Assembly (NCBI GenBank): GCA_018292915.2
Contig: JACVVK020000221.1
Span: 460,001 to 524,000, forward strand
Source: Batillaria attramentaria
Taxonomy: Eukaryota; Mollusca; Gastropoda; Batillariidae
Reading direction: 5' to 3'
Length of the DNA: 64,000 bases
Part shown: positions 20,162-31,266 of the stretch, piece after piece
Layout of the letters: the number at the start of each line of letters is the position of its first letter
Numbering within the stretch: the first letter of the stretch is position 1
Notes under the pieces: generated by a model
Databases searched by the model: none
What the model was told of the DNA's origin: nothing
Seen by the model: only the letters and a program-made list of their open reading frames with translations
Made by a program: the position numbers and the translations under genes

Positions 20162-20256
20162 GTCTGAACACGGCGATCATGGACTATCACGCCAACATAC
20201 AGATCCCGGCGCCCCTATCCCACATCTTTTTGCCCGCTGGCTTCTTACCTGTCAAG
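20162..20256 (+). CDS. Exon-like segment paralogous to the exon at 38420
   Basis: It is preceded by (TG)n and TTGGGTCAG and followed by GTACAG, giving consensus-type acceptor and donor. Read from the third base it gives 31 codons ([13 protein letters not shown] onward, ending GFLPVK) and ends in phase 0. The same (TG)n-TTGGGTCAG context precedes 38420-38521, and the peptides align around a hydrophobic strand and a G-[FY]-[LF]-P ending. Either an older duplicate of the 29.6 kb gene or a relic exon. No partner exons upstream were found. Confidence 0.35.
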
Positions 20257-20671
20257 GTACAGAACAGTAAAAGCGAGACATTAAATTTTACAAAATGCAC
20301 TAGGGCTTCTCTGTGTTTTAATGGCCCAGACCAGCACGAAGGGCTCTCTCTGCCTAGTACATGACGTACAGGTGACGTGACCAGCGCATTTCAATTCTGT
20401 TTTGATTTGTTAAATCATGTGTATGTTTTTCTTTCTTTACTACAAAAAAAAAAAAAATCTGGTTGCTTGTTTTTGGATTTTCTTATAGTGTTTGTAGAAT
20501 GTTGTATAGTATTTTTGAATGTAGTGTAACAGGACAGCCTGTAAGATAGACAGGTTTGCCTATATGCTCTATCTTGAATTTTTTCATCATCATCATCATC
20601 ATCATCATCGTCATCATCATCAACTGCCCACCCCCTCCCCCAAACCTCTCTGTTTCTCTAAATTGCTGAAC

Positions 20672-23600
20672 AAGGTAGAACAAATTTGATCCTAGCTTTT
20701 TATCACAGATTTCAGTAGAACACAGGCCCCTAATGCTGTGGTGGTCTCCGTGAATTTTTTCTCCGTCCGCGTCACAGTTAAAGACGACCGTTTATCTTGC
20801 CATTTTCACTATATGAGCCCTATAAATGGGCTTTTGAGGGTGTGCACAAAGTATGCGTATTTGCGGGTACAGAAATGTGCAGAATTCCGGTCTAAACACT
20901 GTTACTGCTAGACAAGACATGCGTTGCTGACATACTGAAATTTCACACCAATCAGAATGATGCTTCCTGGATAATTGCGGCCATTAAATTGGCCGTTGAT
21001 TCAAAGGGCATTATTTTTCCCCATTTTGTCCATTTCCTTCATTACATGTTGCGTGGGGGGGGGGGGGGGGGGTATAGGTTTATATTTTGCTGCTAGTAGC
21101 CACCAGTTTTCACTTGTCATTGTTTTACATATTGGAAAAAGTAGAGTGATCCCAGAGGAAGGAAAACGTACATCAAGGTCAAGGTCATCGGTTCGTCTAT
21201 TTACTCCCAAACATTTTACTTCATCGCTCAGACTAAGCATAACAGTATAACAGTCAGAACTGAAATGACCTGTATCGTCTCCGTGATTTGATGAGTTCAC
21301 AGCATCTTCAGAAAAAAATATAACGGCACAATCTTTATAAGTCAAGCGTGACCTTGACCTTTACTAGAGGTCACAAGAGAGGCATTCTTATCAATGCATA
21401 CTAAGCAAATGTTATGCCAAAAGTTGTATTTACAAACTGTTCACCCAGTCTCTATGACCTTTATCCCAAGGTCAAGGTCATCAAAGCTGTACACAAGAAA
21501 TCTTCTCGTACAAACTTCATTTGTGCTAATTTCGTTTTGCCTGGTGCTTGCGACTGCTTGTTCTTTTGTTTAATCCAATGGAGCGATAAAATAAAATGTT
21601 TGGGAGTAAGCAGATGAACCGATGACCTTGACCTTGAAAACATACGTTTGCCGTGTGATTAACATAGTCATAACACTTGAATTCAGCCACTTACTACTGT
21701 AGACTTGAGGTTGTGTTCTACATACTTTCCATGACACTTTGCCAGTAATGTACATGTACTTCATTTGTAACTTTGAGAATGTCCAACAACAAAAAAGGCA
21801 AAATAAACGGCGTTTGTTCCCAAGGAAAAACACGTTGAAAATAAAAGAGATTTCACAGATTTGCTTTTGTGTCTATTGTTTTTTATTTGCATTCGCGTAA
21901 TATCATTTTCCTTGAAGTTTCATATTAAGTTTGTCTAATTTCTTTACCTGTACCCCAAAACAGGAATTAATGAAAACGTCCGATATTTTCTAAGTGCGTT
22001 AGAATTTGAGACAAAAAAGTATATTTCAAATAGTATTTTTGGGATGCTGGACCATTTATCTAAAGCATGATAAATTATGTGTCTGCACATGATCTGCCAA
22101 GGGTAGCAGCTGCAGCAGCGTAATATGTCAGCCCAGTCCCCATCAGTAAGAGAATCGGCGTCTATATGGAAAACGGAAGATTTGATAGCCGCGGGCTGTT
22201 ACAGGCAAATCTCTTTTCATTTCGTTGGACTACCGCAGGGTGTTTGGCCTAACATATCCAGTAGTCAATCTTGAGGTGTGTGCACAATATCTGCTGCAGC
22301 GGCGTCATTTCTAAGCGTTGCTGTGTATAGTCAATATTTGAACCCAATCACTATACGGATTCCCCTCATTACCACTCACAGCCAAAGGGACATTGTGGGT
22401 GGGCTAGTAATACGTGTGTGGCAAGTCTCTCCTCTAAAAGTTGGTTAATAACAAAAAAACGCTGTGTTCACAGTCGCCGTCATATCAGGCTACTTGATAA
22501 CCTACCCCCCTAGCAGTTAACGGTCTGCTAAATTAGAAAAAGGTATTTTAAGTCACCTATTTCAAGCAGTGAAGACTTCGTGAAATTTGATGTGGGGTGT
22601 ACGCTTTCATGTCAGTGCAACAGTGAAGATCACTCTACTTTTTCCAATATGTAAAACAAAGACAAGTTAATAGTGGTAGTTACTAGCAGCAAAATATAAA
22701 CCTACCCCCCACGTAGCATGTAAGAGAGCAAGTGAACAAAATGTGGAAAGTTGATGACCGCCGTAAAGAAGACGTGCTTGTTTGGATTTGGGAATCTTTC
22801 TTCATAGGACTAGTCAGTGTCTTTACCACCAGGACAAATGTATAAAAAGAAACCAAATCAAGCGTAGCAAATATGGTAGGCACTTTACTAAGCACCGCTT
22901 TCAAGCCATATAGGGAACTGATAGCCTCAATTAACGGTCATCTATAAGCAATGAATCTCTCCTACAAGTTCCAGAAGATAATTCTGAAACACCGAGCATG
23001 TGCCCGAATATTTGCATCATTTAATATTCGTTTTCGCAAACACATATTATCACAGCAACCAATCATGTGTCCCTACTCCTATCATTACGGGTATTCCGTC
23101 ATTATTAAACAGATTGCACTTTCGGTGGCTGTTTGTGACCAAAGTACCGAAGCGATTTCAATGGACTTTTGATATGACACAACTGGGATACTATTCTTGC
23201 GTGTGCACTATTCTTTGAGAAAACCCGTTCACTACTCACAACGCAGCAACTACTTTAATAAGTACACCCCCAAAATATCCCTACCGAAAAAAGTGCTCAC
23301 TTGGATATCATATTCCATACTTACCTGCACCTGCGACGACATGGGAACTTCGCAACATCAAAGAAGCGTTTTCTGACTAAACTGTTCAATGTTTTCCGCG
23401 ATACATGTCACCTGCAGTGACCTGCCAAGTGCACAAGCATCAAATGCAGTCGGTTTTCAGGGCCCTTTGAATCAACGGCCAATTTAATGGCCGCAATTAT
23501 CCAGGAAGCATCATTCTGATTGGTGTGAAATTTCAGTATGTCAGCAGCGCATGTCTTGTCTAGCAGTAACAGTGTTTAGACCGGAATTCTGCGCATTTCT

Positions 23601-23799
23601 GTACCCGCAAATACGCATACTTTGTGCACACCCGCAAAAGCCCATTTATAGGGCTCATATAGTGAAAATGGCAAGATAAACGGTCGTTTTTAACTGTGAC
23701 GCGGACGGAGAAAAAATTCACGGAGACCACCACAGCATTATGGGCCTGTGCTCTACTGATTTCTGTAATAAAAAGTTAGGATCAAATTTGTTCTACCTT
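20672..23799. mobile_element. 3.1-kb fold-back element with about 335-bp inverted ends
   Basis: 20672-21008 is the reverse complement of 23462-23799 at roughly 90 percent or better (starts AAGGTAGAACAAATTTGATC, ends at TTGATTCAAAGGGC). The symmetry resumes further in: 21046-21155 matches 22626-22720 in reverse, so the right half carries about 740 bp of extra sequence. It has no transposase ORF and no clear target duplication at the outer ends. The middle contains a poly-G tract (21055-21072) and a further hairpin. Confidence 0.8.
21155..21650. repeat. Internal hairpin with TCAAGGTCA motifs
   Basis: 21160-21250 (ACATCAAGGTCAAGGTCATC, then a stretch around CTCCCAAACATTTTA) is inverted at 21575-21645. 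TCAAGGTCA or its complement occurs at about 21172, 21470 and 21625. Confidence 0.7.
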
Positions 23800-23865
23800 C
23801 CGCTATATAAAAAGCCTAATTAGGCTAGCCTATAAGACATCCTTGGATCTAAGCCAAACCAGCAT

Positions 23866-24675
23866 GTGCCTTTTGTTGTACCGCACAGTGTGCAAGCCTG
23901 CTCAGTGGAGATCAAGCGGTGGATGCTCACAAACAAACTCAAACTCAATGACGACAAATCAGAAGCCCTGCTCTGTGGTACTAAGCCCAGCCGCTCTAAA
24001 CTTCAGATCAGCTCTGTCCACGTGGGTGACGCCGAAATACCCCTGTCTGAGTCAGTGAGGGATCTGGGTCTCATCATTGACAGTGAGCTATCCATGATCA
24101 GTCATGTCAGTGCAACAGTGAAGACCTGCTTCTATCATCTCCGACTGCTAGGGAAGCTTCGCCCATACATCAACAGACAGACAGCCAACGCTATTGCAGT
24201 CTCAATGGTTCACTCACGCTTGGACTCCTGGAACTCCACTCTGTATGGCCTCCCTGATTGTCAGCTGAAGCGCTTGCAACATGTACAAAATGTTGCCGCC
24301 CGAATTGTGACTCTGTCCAAAATATCAGACCACATCACTCCCATCCTGAAAGAACTGCACTGGCTGCCTGTCAAACTTCGAATTGACCACAAACTTCTGT
24401 CCCTTGTGTTCTCCTGTGTCCATGGAAAGTCCCCACAGTATCTCTCTGAGCTCATCCCTTCATATACTCCATCCCGTACTCTTCGTTCCTCATCTCAGTC
24501 CCGCCTGTCCATTCCTGGGTTTCACGATAACACCACCAAGAAGCGCTTTGGTGCTCGCTCCTTCAAGTGCTCTGCTCCTGCTCTGTGGAACGCTCTGCCA
24601 CCTTCCCTGAAATCCAGCACCTCCACCGAATCCTTCAGGAGCCACCTGAAGACCTATCTCTTCTCAAAGTTCTGA
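23866..24675 (+). pseudogene. C-terminal part of a LINE reverse transcriptase
   Basis: The open 269-codon frame starts just inside the post-catalytic RT region: IKRWMLTNKLKLNDDKSEAL is the conserved stretch following the catalytic YADD block, which is missing. The thumb/C-terminal region follows (VRDLGLIIDSE, HWLPVKLRIDHK, LWNALPPSLK) and the frame ends LFSKF. This layout is that of CR1/L2/Jockey-type ORF2 proteins. The element is 5'-truncated; its 3' UTR ends in a (CAT)n repeat at 24815-24850 typical of such LINE tails. It begins about 40 bp after the fold-back element at 20672-23799. Confidence 0.85.
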
Positions 24676-24813
24676 TGCGGACTCCACCCCCCCCCCCTAC
24701 CCCCCTGCAGACTCCACCCCCTTCTCCTGTTTTTTGTTAAAACTTATCATCCCCCCCCCCCCCCCCCGCGCTACGAGCATGCTGGGCATGGAGTTTTTCA
24801 GCGCGTTACATGA

Positions 24814-24851
<38 letters not shown>

Positions 24852-25886
24852 GTTTAGTCTGGGTTGAGGTGGGTTCTTTAGCTTCGTTCCAGTACTGGAC
24901 AAATCTTGCGCAGGCGTGCATTAATGCAAATAGTTTCGTCTTTGTTTGTTTGTTTTTTTTTGGGTGGGGGGTATGCTTCTTTGTTTGTTTGTTGTTTTTG
25001 TTAGTTTGTTTGGCTTTTGGTGGGTTTTTTTAAAATTTGTTTGTTAGTTTGTTGTTGGTGGTGGTTTTTTTGTTGTTGTTGTTGTTGGTGGTGTTTGGTT
25101 TTTTTTGTTGGGGGGGGGGGGGGGGTCCTTATGCATGCAGAGAGACTAGGACAAGTTAACCTCCGCCGTTCGTCGTGGGCGCAGATGCACCATACGTTCG
25201 TTCAAACGTCCGTAGCTTAGTCAGTTTTCACGCTAGTTCCGCGAAACTTCGTGATTTTGTCAGTACGGTTTTGGGGAAAGTGCTGACCAAAACCTGTTTG
25301 ATTTGGTTGGTAAACAAACCAGTAAATAAACAACAAAAACGTTGTATCACCTTGTGGGTGCAAACACACCCATGCTTTTTAAAGATAAAAAAACCACGTT
25401 GGTAACCCTCGCAGTACATCGAGGGTGCAAACTCACCAATACTTTTTATAAAGGATTTTCGAAGGTATATTCAGTTGGACATTGGTTTAAACGCAAAGGA
25501 GATACACAAGAAAGAAAGAAGCAATCAGAAATATCAACAGAATGCAATGGTGTAAAGAATGTCGTGGCAGAATTTAACGGAGCATATTATTGAAATGGCG
25601 GGCTAGATATGTCCTGGCAAAATTTAGTGAAAAACATTTTACTTGACAAACGTTTATGGATTGTATCGCTTTTCTGTATGTAACCGGCCTATATAGCCCA
25701 TCACATCAGTGTACGTGCAAACTATTTTGATTTTTCAGTTTGATTGCTTCTTTAAAAGCATGGGCGAGTTTGCACCCACTATGTAGGCGAGAGATAATAC
25801 GCGTTTAAAGTATGGGTGCTTTTGCACCCACGATGTACGGCACGCAAGTTTTAGGCGACGTACGTATTACGTCGGTTAATTACAAG
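24676..25886. other. LINE 3' tail and non-coding DNA with G/T-only tract
   Basis: 24676-24850 is the 3' UTR and (CAT)n tail of the truncated LINE. 24935-25130 is nearly pure G and T on the + strand. 25380-25830 repeats GTGGGTGCAAACACACCCAT-like phrases several times in both orientations (GGTGCAAACTC, GAGTTTGCACCC, TTTTGCACCC), a degraded palindromic element. No gene. Confidence 0.5.
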
Positions 25887-27135
25887 GGGCCGTGGTCACG
25901 ACGCGTTCGTAACTTTTCCGCCACCGATTTACGCACGCGAGGGTCCGTAACTTACGATTTGTGATAAAATTGGGTGGTCATGACGTTTGCGCAGAGTTAC
26001 GGCCGCTCGGAAACCCTTGCGTATTGTCCACCACCTAGGAGGGTGTCGGAAAGGTGCCGTAGCCTTTGCGTAAATCTGAAAAATGGCGGCCCGCTTGATT
26101 TACCTGAACTGCAAATGAGAAGAGCATTGCGACGGGAAAGGGTGTTTCGCGATCGTACTAACCCTTTTGACTTGTACGACGATGTGTACATGCTTCAAAG
26201 GTTTAGATTTAGGAGAAGAGACCTGCAGAAATTGTGCGATCTGCTGTAGGACGACTTGAGGTACCCGTGTAGATCTCGAGGGGGCGCGTTCAGTTCACTA
26301 CGCACCCTGCAATGCAAAGGCCTGTATGGCCGGCCGTACACACATCGTGGGTTGATTTGTGGGTTAACATTTGTTGTGTGTGTTTCGGACTAGTTCAGTG
26401 CTGAACGCACTCGGTCAGTCCTCACTGATCAGCCACCACCTTTTTGATCGTATGCATGTCAATGCAGGTCTCATCAGTTCATTGTGTTGTCAGTGGACCC
26501 GAAATGTGCGGGTTCCGAATTCAGAGTTATGGTCGAGTCATGTTTCTCTGCCGTAGCAAGTCAGGTTAAATGCGTGGCATGTATGTGGAGAGTTTTGTTG
26601 ATGTTGTTGTTATCCTCTCCTCTTTCGTTTTTCGTTGTTCTTTGATTGAGGTTCATTCCGTTGGTTTTCTTGCCAGTGAGCCTGCTACATACGGTTTGTA
26701 CGTGCAGTAAATGCTTCTGCTGGTTGTAGTCCGTCCAATGTTGAGATAGAGACTGCTAGGAAGCGGTCTATATGCGACCTGCATGCTCTCCTGATCACAC
26801 TCTCCACATACATGCCACGCATTTAACCTGACGGCAGATAAACACGACTCGATCAAAAATTCTGTAGTGAACGCGTACTGAACACACCCCCTCTACTCTT
26901 TCACGCTTCACGCTGGAAGGAGAATTTGTGCAGGCCACGTGATGGTGTTTTCCGTGGGAATCCCAGGGGTCCCACACCTATCTAAAAATAACCCGTACGT
27001 GACACCGTTTCCAGTCAGTGCGCGTCGTGACCGGCCAACTAGCGGAAGAGATAGTTTTCACGTAGCCACGTACGAACTTACGATCCGCAACCCATTTGCG
27101 CAAAGAAATTTGCGTTCGCGTCGTGACCACGGCCC
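25887..27135 (+). mobile_element. PIF/Harbinger-type transposon remnant, left copy
   Basis: The ends are GGGCCGTGGTCACGACGCG and its complement CGCGTCGTGACCACGGCCC, flanked by AAG at 25884-25886 and 27136-27138, a 3-bp duplication as expected for PIF/Harbinger. It contains a fragment of transposase (below). Relative to its inverted sister it has about 366 extra bp bounded by CTGATCA at about 26424 and 26790, in which 26518-26603 folds against 26800-26865. Confidence 0.8.
25974..26249 (+). pseudogene. N-terminal fragment of a Harbinger (HARBI1-like) transposase
   Basis: The segment RRALRRERVFRDRTNPFDLY followed by DVYMLQRFRFRRRDLQKLCDLL matches the family's hallmark N-terminal pattern (R-x-R-x-N-P-[FL]-D ... 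RF/RYRF-x-R ... L-x-x-L). It stops at CDLL with no helix-turn-helix or DDE domain downstream, so only the leader of the protein survives. The same stretch is present in inverted orientation at about 27893-28165 with frame damage. Confidence 0.7.
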
Positions 27136-27138
27136 AAG

Positions 27139-27361
27139 GTTACCAGCCCTTGGTTTAAGGACACACACACCACCACCACCACCACCACCACCACTTCCAC
27201 CATCAACAACAACATGCTTTGCATGTTTCTTCCTCAGGAATTGTGTTCAGTGCTTTCAGTTCTTCTTCTTCATGAAGACGCGGTGGTCTCTCGGCTACTC
27301 ACAGAGGGCTCCGACACTTTCGGGGAACCAGGCGCAGTGCACGTGCAGGTTCTTCAGACCG
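27139..27361 (+). other. Spacer between inverted Harbinger copies, with exon-like relic
   Basis: It holds (CAC)n at 27166-27195, a polypyrimidine stretch and GCTTTCAG as a possible acceptor before 27260. 27260-27359 begins TTCTTCTTCTTCATGAA like the exon at 43071 and shares the later segment encoding TE-x5-GxPGxVxVQ. The two copies differ by a 7-nt indel, so one is frame-damaged. If entered in phase 1 it reads VLLLHEDAVVSRLLTEG onward. Confidence 0.4.
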
Positions 27362-28252
27362 TGGCCGTGGTCACGACGCGAACGCAAATTTCTTTGCGCA
27401 AATAGGTTGCGGATCGTAAGTTTGTACGTGGCTACGTGAAAACTATCTCTTCCGCTAGTTGGCCGGTCACGACGCGCACTGACTGGAAACGGTGTCACGT
27501 ACGGGTTATTTTTAGATAGGTGTGGGACCCCTGGGATTCCCACGGAAAACACCATCACGTGACCTGCACAAATTCTCCTTCCAGCGTGAAGAGTGAAAGA
27601 GTAGAGGGGGTGTGTTCACTACCCGTTCACTACAGAGTTTTTGATCGAGTCATGTTTATCTGCCGTAGCGTCAGGTTAAATGCGTGGCATGTATGTGAAG
27701 AGTGTGATCAGTGAGGACTGACCGAGTGCGTTCAGCACTGAACTTGTCCGAAACACACACAACAAATGTTAACCCACAAAAAGGAAACAAATCAACCCAC
27801 GATGTGTGTACGGCCGGCCATACAGGCCTTTGCATTGCAGGGTGCGTAGTGAACTGAACGCGCCCCCTCTACACGGGTACCTCAAGTCGTCCTACAGCAG
27901 ATCGCACAATTCCTGCAGGTCTCTCCTCCTAAATCTAAACCTTTGAAGCATGTCCACATCGTCGTACGAGTCAAAAGGGTTAGTACGATCGCGGAACACC
28001 CTTTCCCGTCGCAATGCTCTTCTCATTTGCAGTTGGTAAATCAAGCGGGCCGCCATTTTTCAGATTTACGCAAAGGCTACGGCACCTTTCCGACACCCTC
28101 CTAGGTGGTGTACAATACGCAAGGGTTTCCGAGCGGCCGTAACTCTGCGCAAACGTCATGACCACCCAATTTTATCACAAATCGTAAGTTACGGACCCTC
28201 GCGTGCGTAAATCGGTGGCGGAAAAGTTACGAACGCGTCGTGACCACGGCCC
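27362..28252 (-). mobile_element. PIF/Harbinger-type transposon remnant, right copy (inverted)
   Basis: It is the reverse complement of the left copy with the same terminal inverted repeats (first base changed at 27362) and lacks the 366-bp internal segment. Flanking triplets are CCG and CAG, so the duplication is imperfect. It includes the damaged inverted copy of the transposase leader. Confidence 0.75.
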
Positions 28253-28314
28253 CAGGTCTTCAACTTCTGATGCTTCAGTTTCCCAGGGACATCGACTTCA
28301 GGGGTTTGATGCAT

Positions 28315-28832
28315 GGCCCCCATAGTGTAGTGGTTAGCACTTCGGACTATGGACCGGGAGACCCGGGTTCGAGTCCCAGTCGAGGCAAGCGGGATTTTTT
28401 CCAACCTAGGTCGGCTCCAACCCAGAGCGGGTGTGCTATGGGCCCAGTGGGGAGGCTGTTGCCACACAGCCGAGCTTCACCCACTTCACGGGTGCGACTT
28501 TGGGGGTGCTTCCCTTGGTATGACACTTCTTATGATGTGGATGATTACACGGCCGGCACCGCAGGTGCCTTAGTTCCCGGGCCTGGTGAACGCCGGGATA
28601 TTTATGACAGGAAGCGTGGAATGCGGCCCTGTCCCGCAGTCCCAAACCACACGGACCTCCATAGCATCATCTTACCATCATCCTCATTTCCATCATCATG
28701 CATAATAAAACTTGCCCCAACTTCCGAGCCCTCCGTGGATTCTACCCATTACCAGGGAGGAACACCACTGGAGCCGGCAAGGAATTGTGGCCAAAAAAAA
28801 AAAAGAAAAAAAAGAAAAAGAAAAAAAAAAGA
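28315..28832 (+). mobile_element. Long tRNA-derived SINE (family C)
   Basis: The tRNA-like head spans 28315-28387 (GTGTAGTGGTTAGCACTTCG A-box region, GGGTTCGAGTCCCAG B box). A ~400-bp body with ATCATCATC-rich internal repeat follows, and the element ends in an A/AG-rich tail at 28793-28832. The body is shared with the inverted copy at 29010-29492. Confidence 0.8.
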
Positions 28833-28920
28833 CGTGGCCAGTCTGCTACTTAGCTCTGGTCTCACACTGATTACGTCGAGACTTTCATTAGCGTGCATTA
28901 CAGTTTAGTTCCTGAACTGG

Positions 28921-29008
28921 GGCGGTCGGTGGTCTAGTGGTAAAGAGACTTGTCACCAATGCGAGAGGTCAGGGGTTCGAGTCCTTCTCGTATGTGGCAC
29001 CGTTCATT
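28921..29008 (+). mobile_element. tRNA-like SINE head (family E)
   Basis: A GGTGGTCTAGTGGTAAAG A box and a GGGGTTCGAGTCC B box lie about 45 bp apart. The rest of this element is not recognisable because the inverted family-C SINE begins right after it. A similar phrase, GTGGCACC..TT..GGACCGC, occurs at about 28994 and 29516 on either side of that copy, which may mark its insertion into this element. Confidence 0.55.
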
Positions 29009-29009
29009 C

Positions 29010-29492
29010 GGACCGCATTTGTTTTTGCTGCCCTGTCTCGCCTGCTCCAGTGGTATTGCTCCCAGGTCGTGGGTGAAATCCACGGAGAGCCGGAAGCTGG
29101 CACAGTTGCATGATGATGATGATGATGATGGTGATGATGGTGATATGACGACGCTATGGCGGTCCATGTGGTTTGAGACAGCGTGACAAGGCTGCATTCC
29201 ACGCTTCCAGTCATAAATATCCCGGTGTTAACCAGGCCGGGGGACCTACGGCCCATGCGGTGCCGGCCGTGTAACCATCCACATCATGAGATGTGTCATG
29301 ACAAGGGAAGCACCCTCAAAGTCGCACCCGTGAAGTGGGTGAGTCTCCGCGCCGTCGGTTGTGTGGCGACGGCTTCCTCATTGCACCCATAGCACACCCG
29401 CTCTGGGTAAAAGCCGACGTAGGTGTAAAAAAAAAAAAAAAAAAAAATCCCGCTTGCCTCGGCTGGGACTCGAACCCGGGTCTCTCGGTCGA
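29010..29492 (-). mobile_element. Long tRNA-derived SINE (family C), inverted and head-truncated
   Basis: Reverse complement of the 28315 copy: B box and GCCGAGGCAAGCGGG near 29450-29480, body, and (CAT)n equivalent at 29114-29130. The 5' half of the tRNA head is missing beyond about 29492. A run of 19 or so A residues at 29429-29447 lies inside the body. Confidence 0.75.
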
Positions 29493-29553
29493 CTTCGAAA
29501 CTTTTGAAGCGAGAGTGGCACCTTCGTTTGGACCGCGGCCATTTTGTTTAACC

Positions 29554-29575
29554 GTTATATATATTATATTATGTA
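29554..29575 (+). promoter_or_regulatory. TATA-rich stretch upstream of the signal-peptide exon
   Basis: GTTATATATATTATATTATG lies about 50-65 bp before the ATG at 29622, a position a TATA box could occupy for a short 5' UTR. No initiator could be assigned. Confidence 0.3.
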
Positions 29576-29621
29576 TGCAACGGTTTTTACTTGATCACGT
29601 GACCAGTCGGTTTGTGCAACG

Positions 29622-29792
29622 ATGGTTCCTACCGCGTGTATTTTCCTGCTGATGGCTGCCATCCTAATGTCGGCTGAAGCCAAGCATAGGTCAACTGAAT
29701 ACATTCTTTTCGACATAACTACCGGCAGGCCAGCAAAATATCTCAGAGACGTACTCAGTCGCCTTTGGAATGTGGTCATGTACAAATTCAAG
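29622..29792 (+). CDS. First coding exon of an unrecognised secreted protein
   Basis: 57 codons run from ATG to a good donor (TTCAAG|GTCAGTG), ending in phase 0. Residues 1-20 (MVPTACIFLLMAAILMSAEA) are a clear signal peptide: short n-region, hydrophobic core of Leu/Ile/Ala/Met, small residues S-A-E-A before the probable cleavage. The following KHRSTEYILFDITTGRP and FSRL-type amphipathic stretch (LRDVLSRLWNVVMYKFK) resemble no family I can name. The next compatible exon is at 31092. A secreted protein is inferred from the signal peptide only. Confidence 0.55.
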
Positions 29793-29817
29793 GTCAGTGA
29801 AAGTGCTGATTATTAGC

Positions 29818-30682
29818 TAAGATCCCTAGGCCTACGGTTTCCAAGGTCTTGATATTGGCGCCACGCAAGCAACAAATTTGAATTTGTTTCACACCATTTG
29901 TGTTTGTTTTGTTTTTTCCCCCTAATGCCACATACAACAGTTTGCTAAAGTTATTTTATTACATTTTTTTTTTTGTCGTTATAGGTCATTTGAGACAACA
30001 GATTCCTGGTTGGTACGTATCACTTGAAACTCAAGCATAATGATAATATTAAGTCATTCTGAGCGCATCACATCAAAACAGATCTAGACTGGACTATTTA
30101 CATCAACGACTTACAGATCTACGACCGTTTGTCAACCAGTAATCGACTTGCGCCGATACTAAAATATGAAGATGTGTGGATATGCTCGTGTTGTAAAATA
30201 ACAGCTTTAGATAAGAGCAATCGTCGACCGTTTGAAACGGCACAGCAACGGAAAAAAAGGTCGTTCATTTTGATTATCCCCCGTGGGGTGTAAAAATAGA
30301 GACGATTCAAACACGGTAAAAACTCCTTCCTATTTTCGGGTCAGAGTCGAAATTATAGATCTAATTCAAGTTTTATATGATTATTTATTTATTGTTTTTT
30401 TTGTGTGCATAAACTATGTAAAGGTGAGCGACAGTCTTTTTAGGATACGTGTAGATCTACATGTTTGGAATTGAATGCGGGGCCAGCACACTGACTTAGA
30501 TCTGAAACCAAGGGAGATAAACACGCAAGGTCATTCCACCTCTGCAGCACCAAGTCACCCGCACACACGAAAATGTATGGTCAAATTTAAGAAAAGAAAA
30601 AAGAAAAAAAAAAGGTAGCATTGAAATCGCCGTCCACTAGAAAATATCTTTCTTGGTTTCAGATGGATATACATGCACCTTC

Positions 30683-30754
<72 letters not shown>

Positions 30755-31031
30755 AGACTCTTTCACAATTTTTAAAGGCAAACTTAAAAAACAAAACAAC
30801 GCCCCCCCCCCCCCCCAAACCTTTCTTAGTTAGCCTTCCACTCGTCTGATTAGGTCAGTTCATCAGAAGCCCATCTCTATGTTTTAGACTTGCGTTGTTG
30901 GTTAGTTATTTAGGGCTTAACGCCGCGCAAGCAACAAAGACTCATTCGCGGCTAACAAAAGTCGTTTTCTGCCAGGTCCTTAAAACTTTCCACGTTAAAA
31001 GAAGATGTAAGTATAGTCTATACATTAAAAA

Positions 31032-31074
<43 letters not shown>

Positions 31075-31091
31075 TGATGAAAAATGACCAG
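29818..31091 (+). other. Probable intron 1
   Basis: It contains a SINE-B 3' fragment on the - strand at 30897-30960 (GTTAGGGCTTAACGCCG-type end), (TG)n at about 30685-30750 and 31034-31073, and no other gene. Confidence 0.45.
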
Positions 31092-31266
31092 TCTAAAGCC
31101 CTCAGACTGCTTACGATGCCATGCGACGTCAAAGTCGAACAGTATCCCGTAATGGATCTCTACACATACCTCTCCTACTTCAGGCCCGTCAAACAGACCG
31201 AAGAAACGTTCAGTTACATCCCAGACAACGATCTGACTTTTGTGGAGCGGACCTGGGATCTGAATG
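31092..31266 (+). CDS. Second candidate exon of the secreted-protein gene
   Basis: The acceptor ATGACCAG and donor AATG|GTATGAG bound 58 codons plus one base (phase 0 in, phase 1 out). The phase matches the preceding exon. The peptide begins SKALRLLTMPCDVKVEQYPV, continues MDLYTYLSYFRPVKQTEE and ends VERTWDLN. An earlier acceptor (GTGTAG at about 31074) would put a stop in frame, so the later one is preferred. No family recognised. Confidence 0.45.

Noticed and set aside
20950..23800. Whole-window assembly artefact as the cause of inverted repeats
   Set aside because: Arms differ by point changes and indels and, for elements A and B, have independent target duplications, so real insertions explain them better; still worth confirming with long reads.
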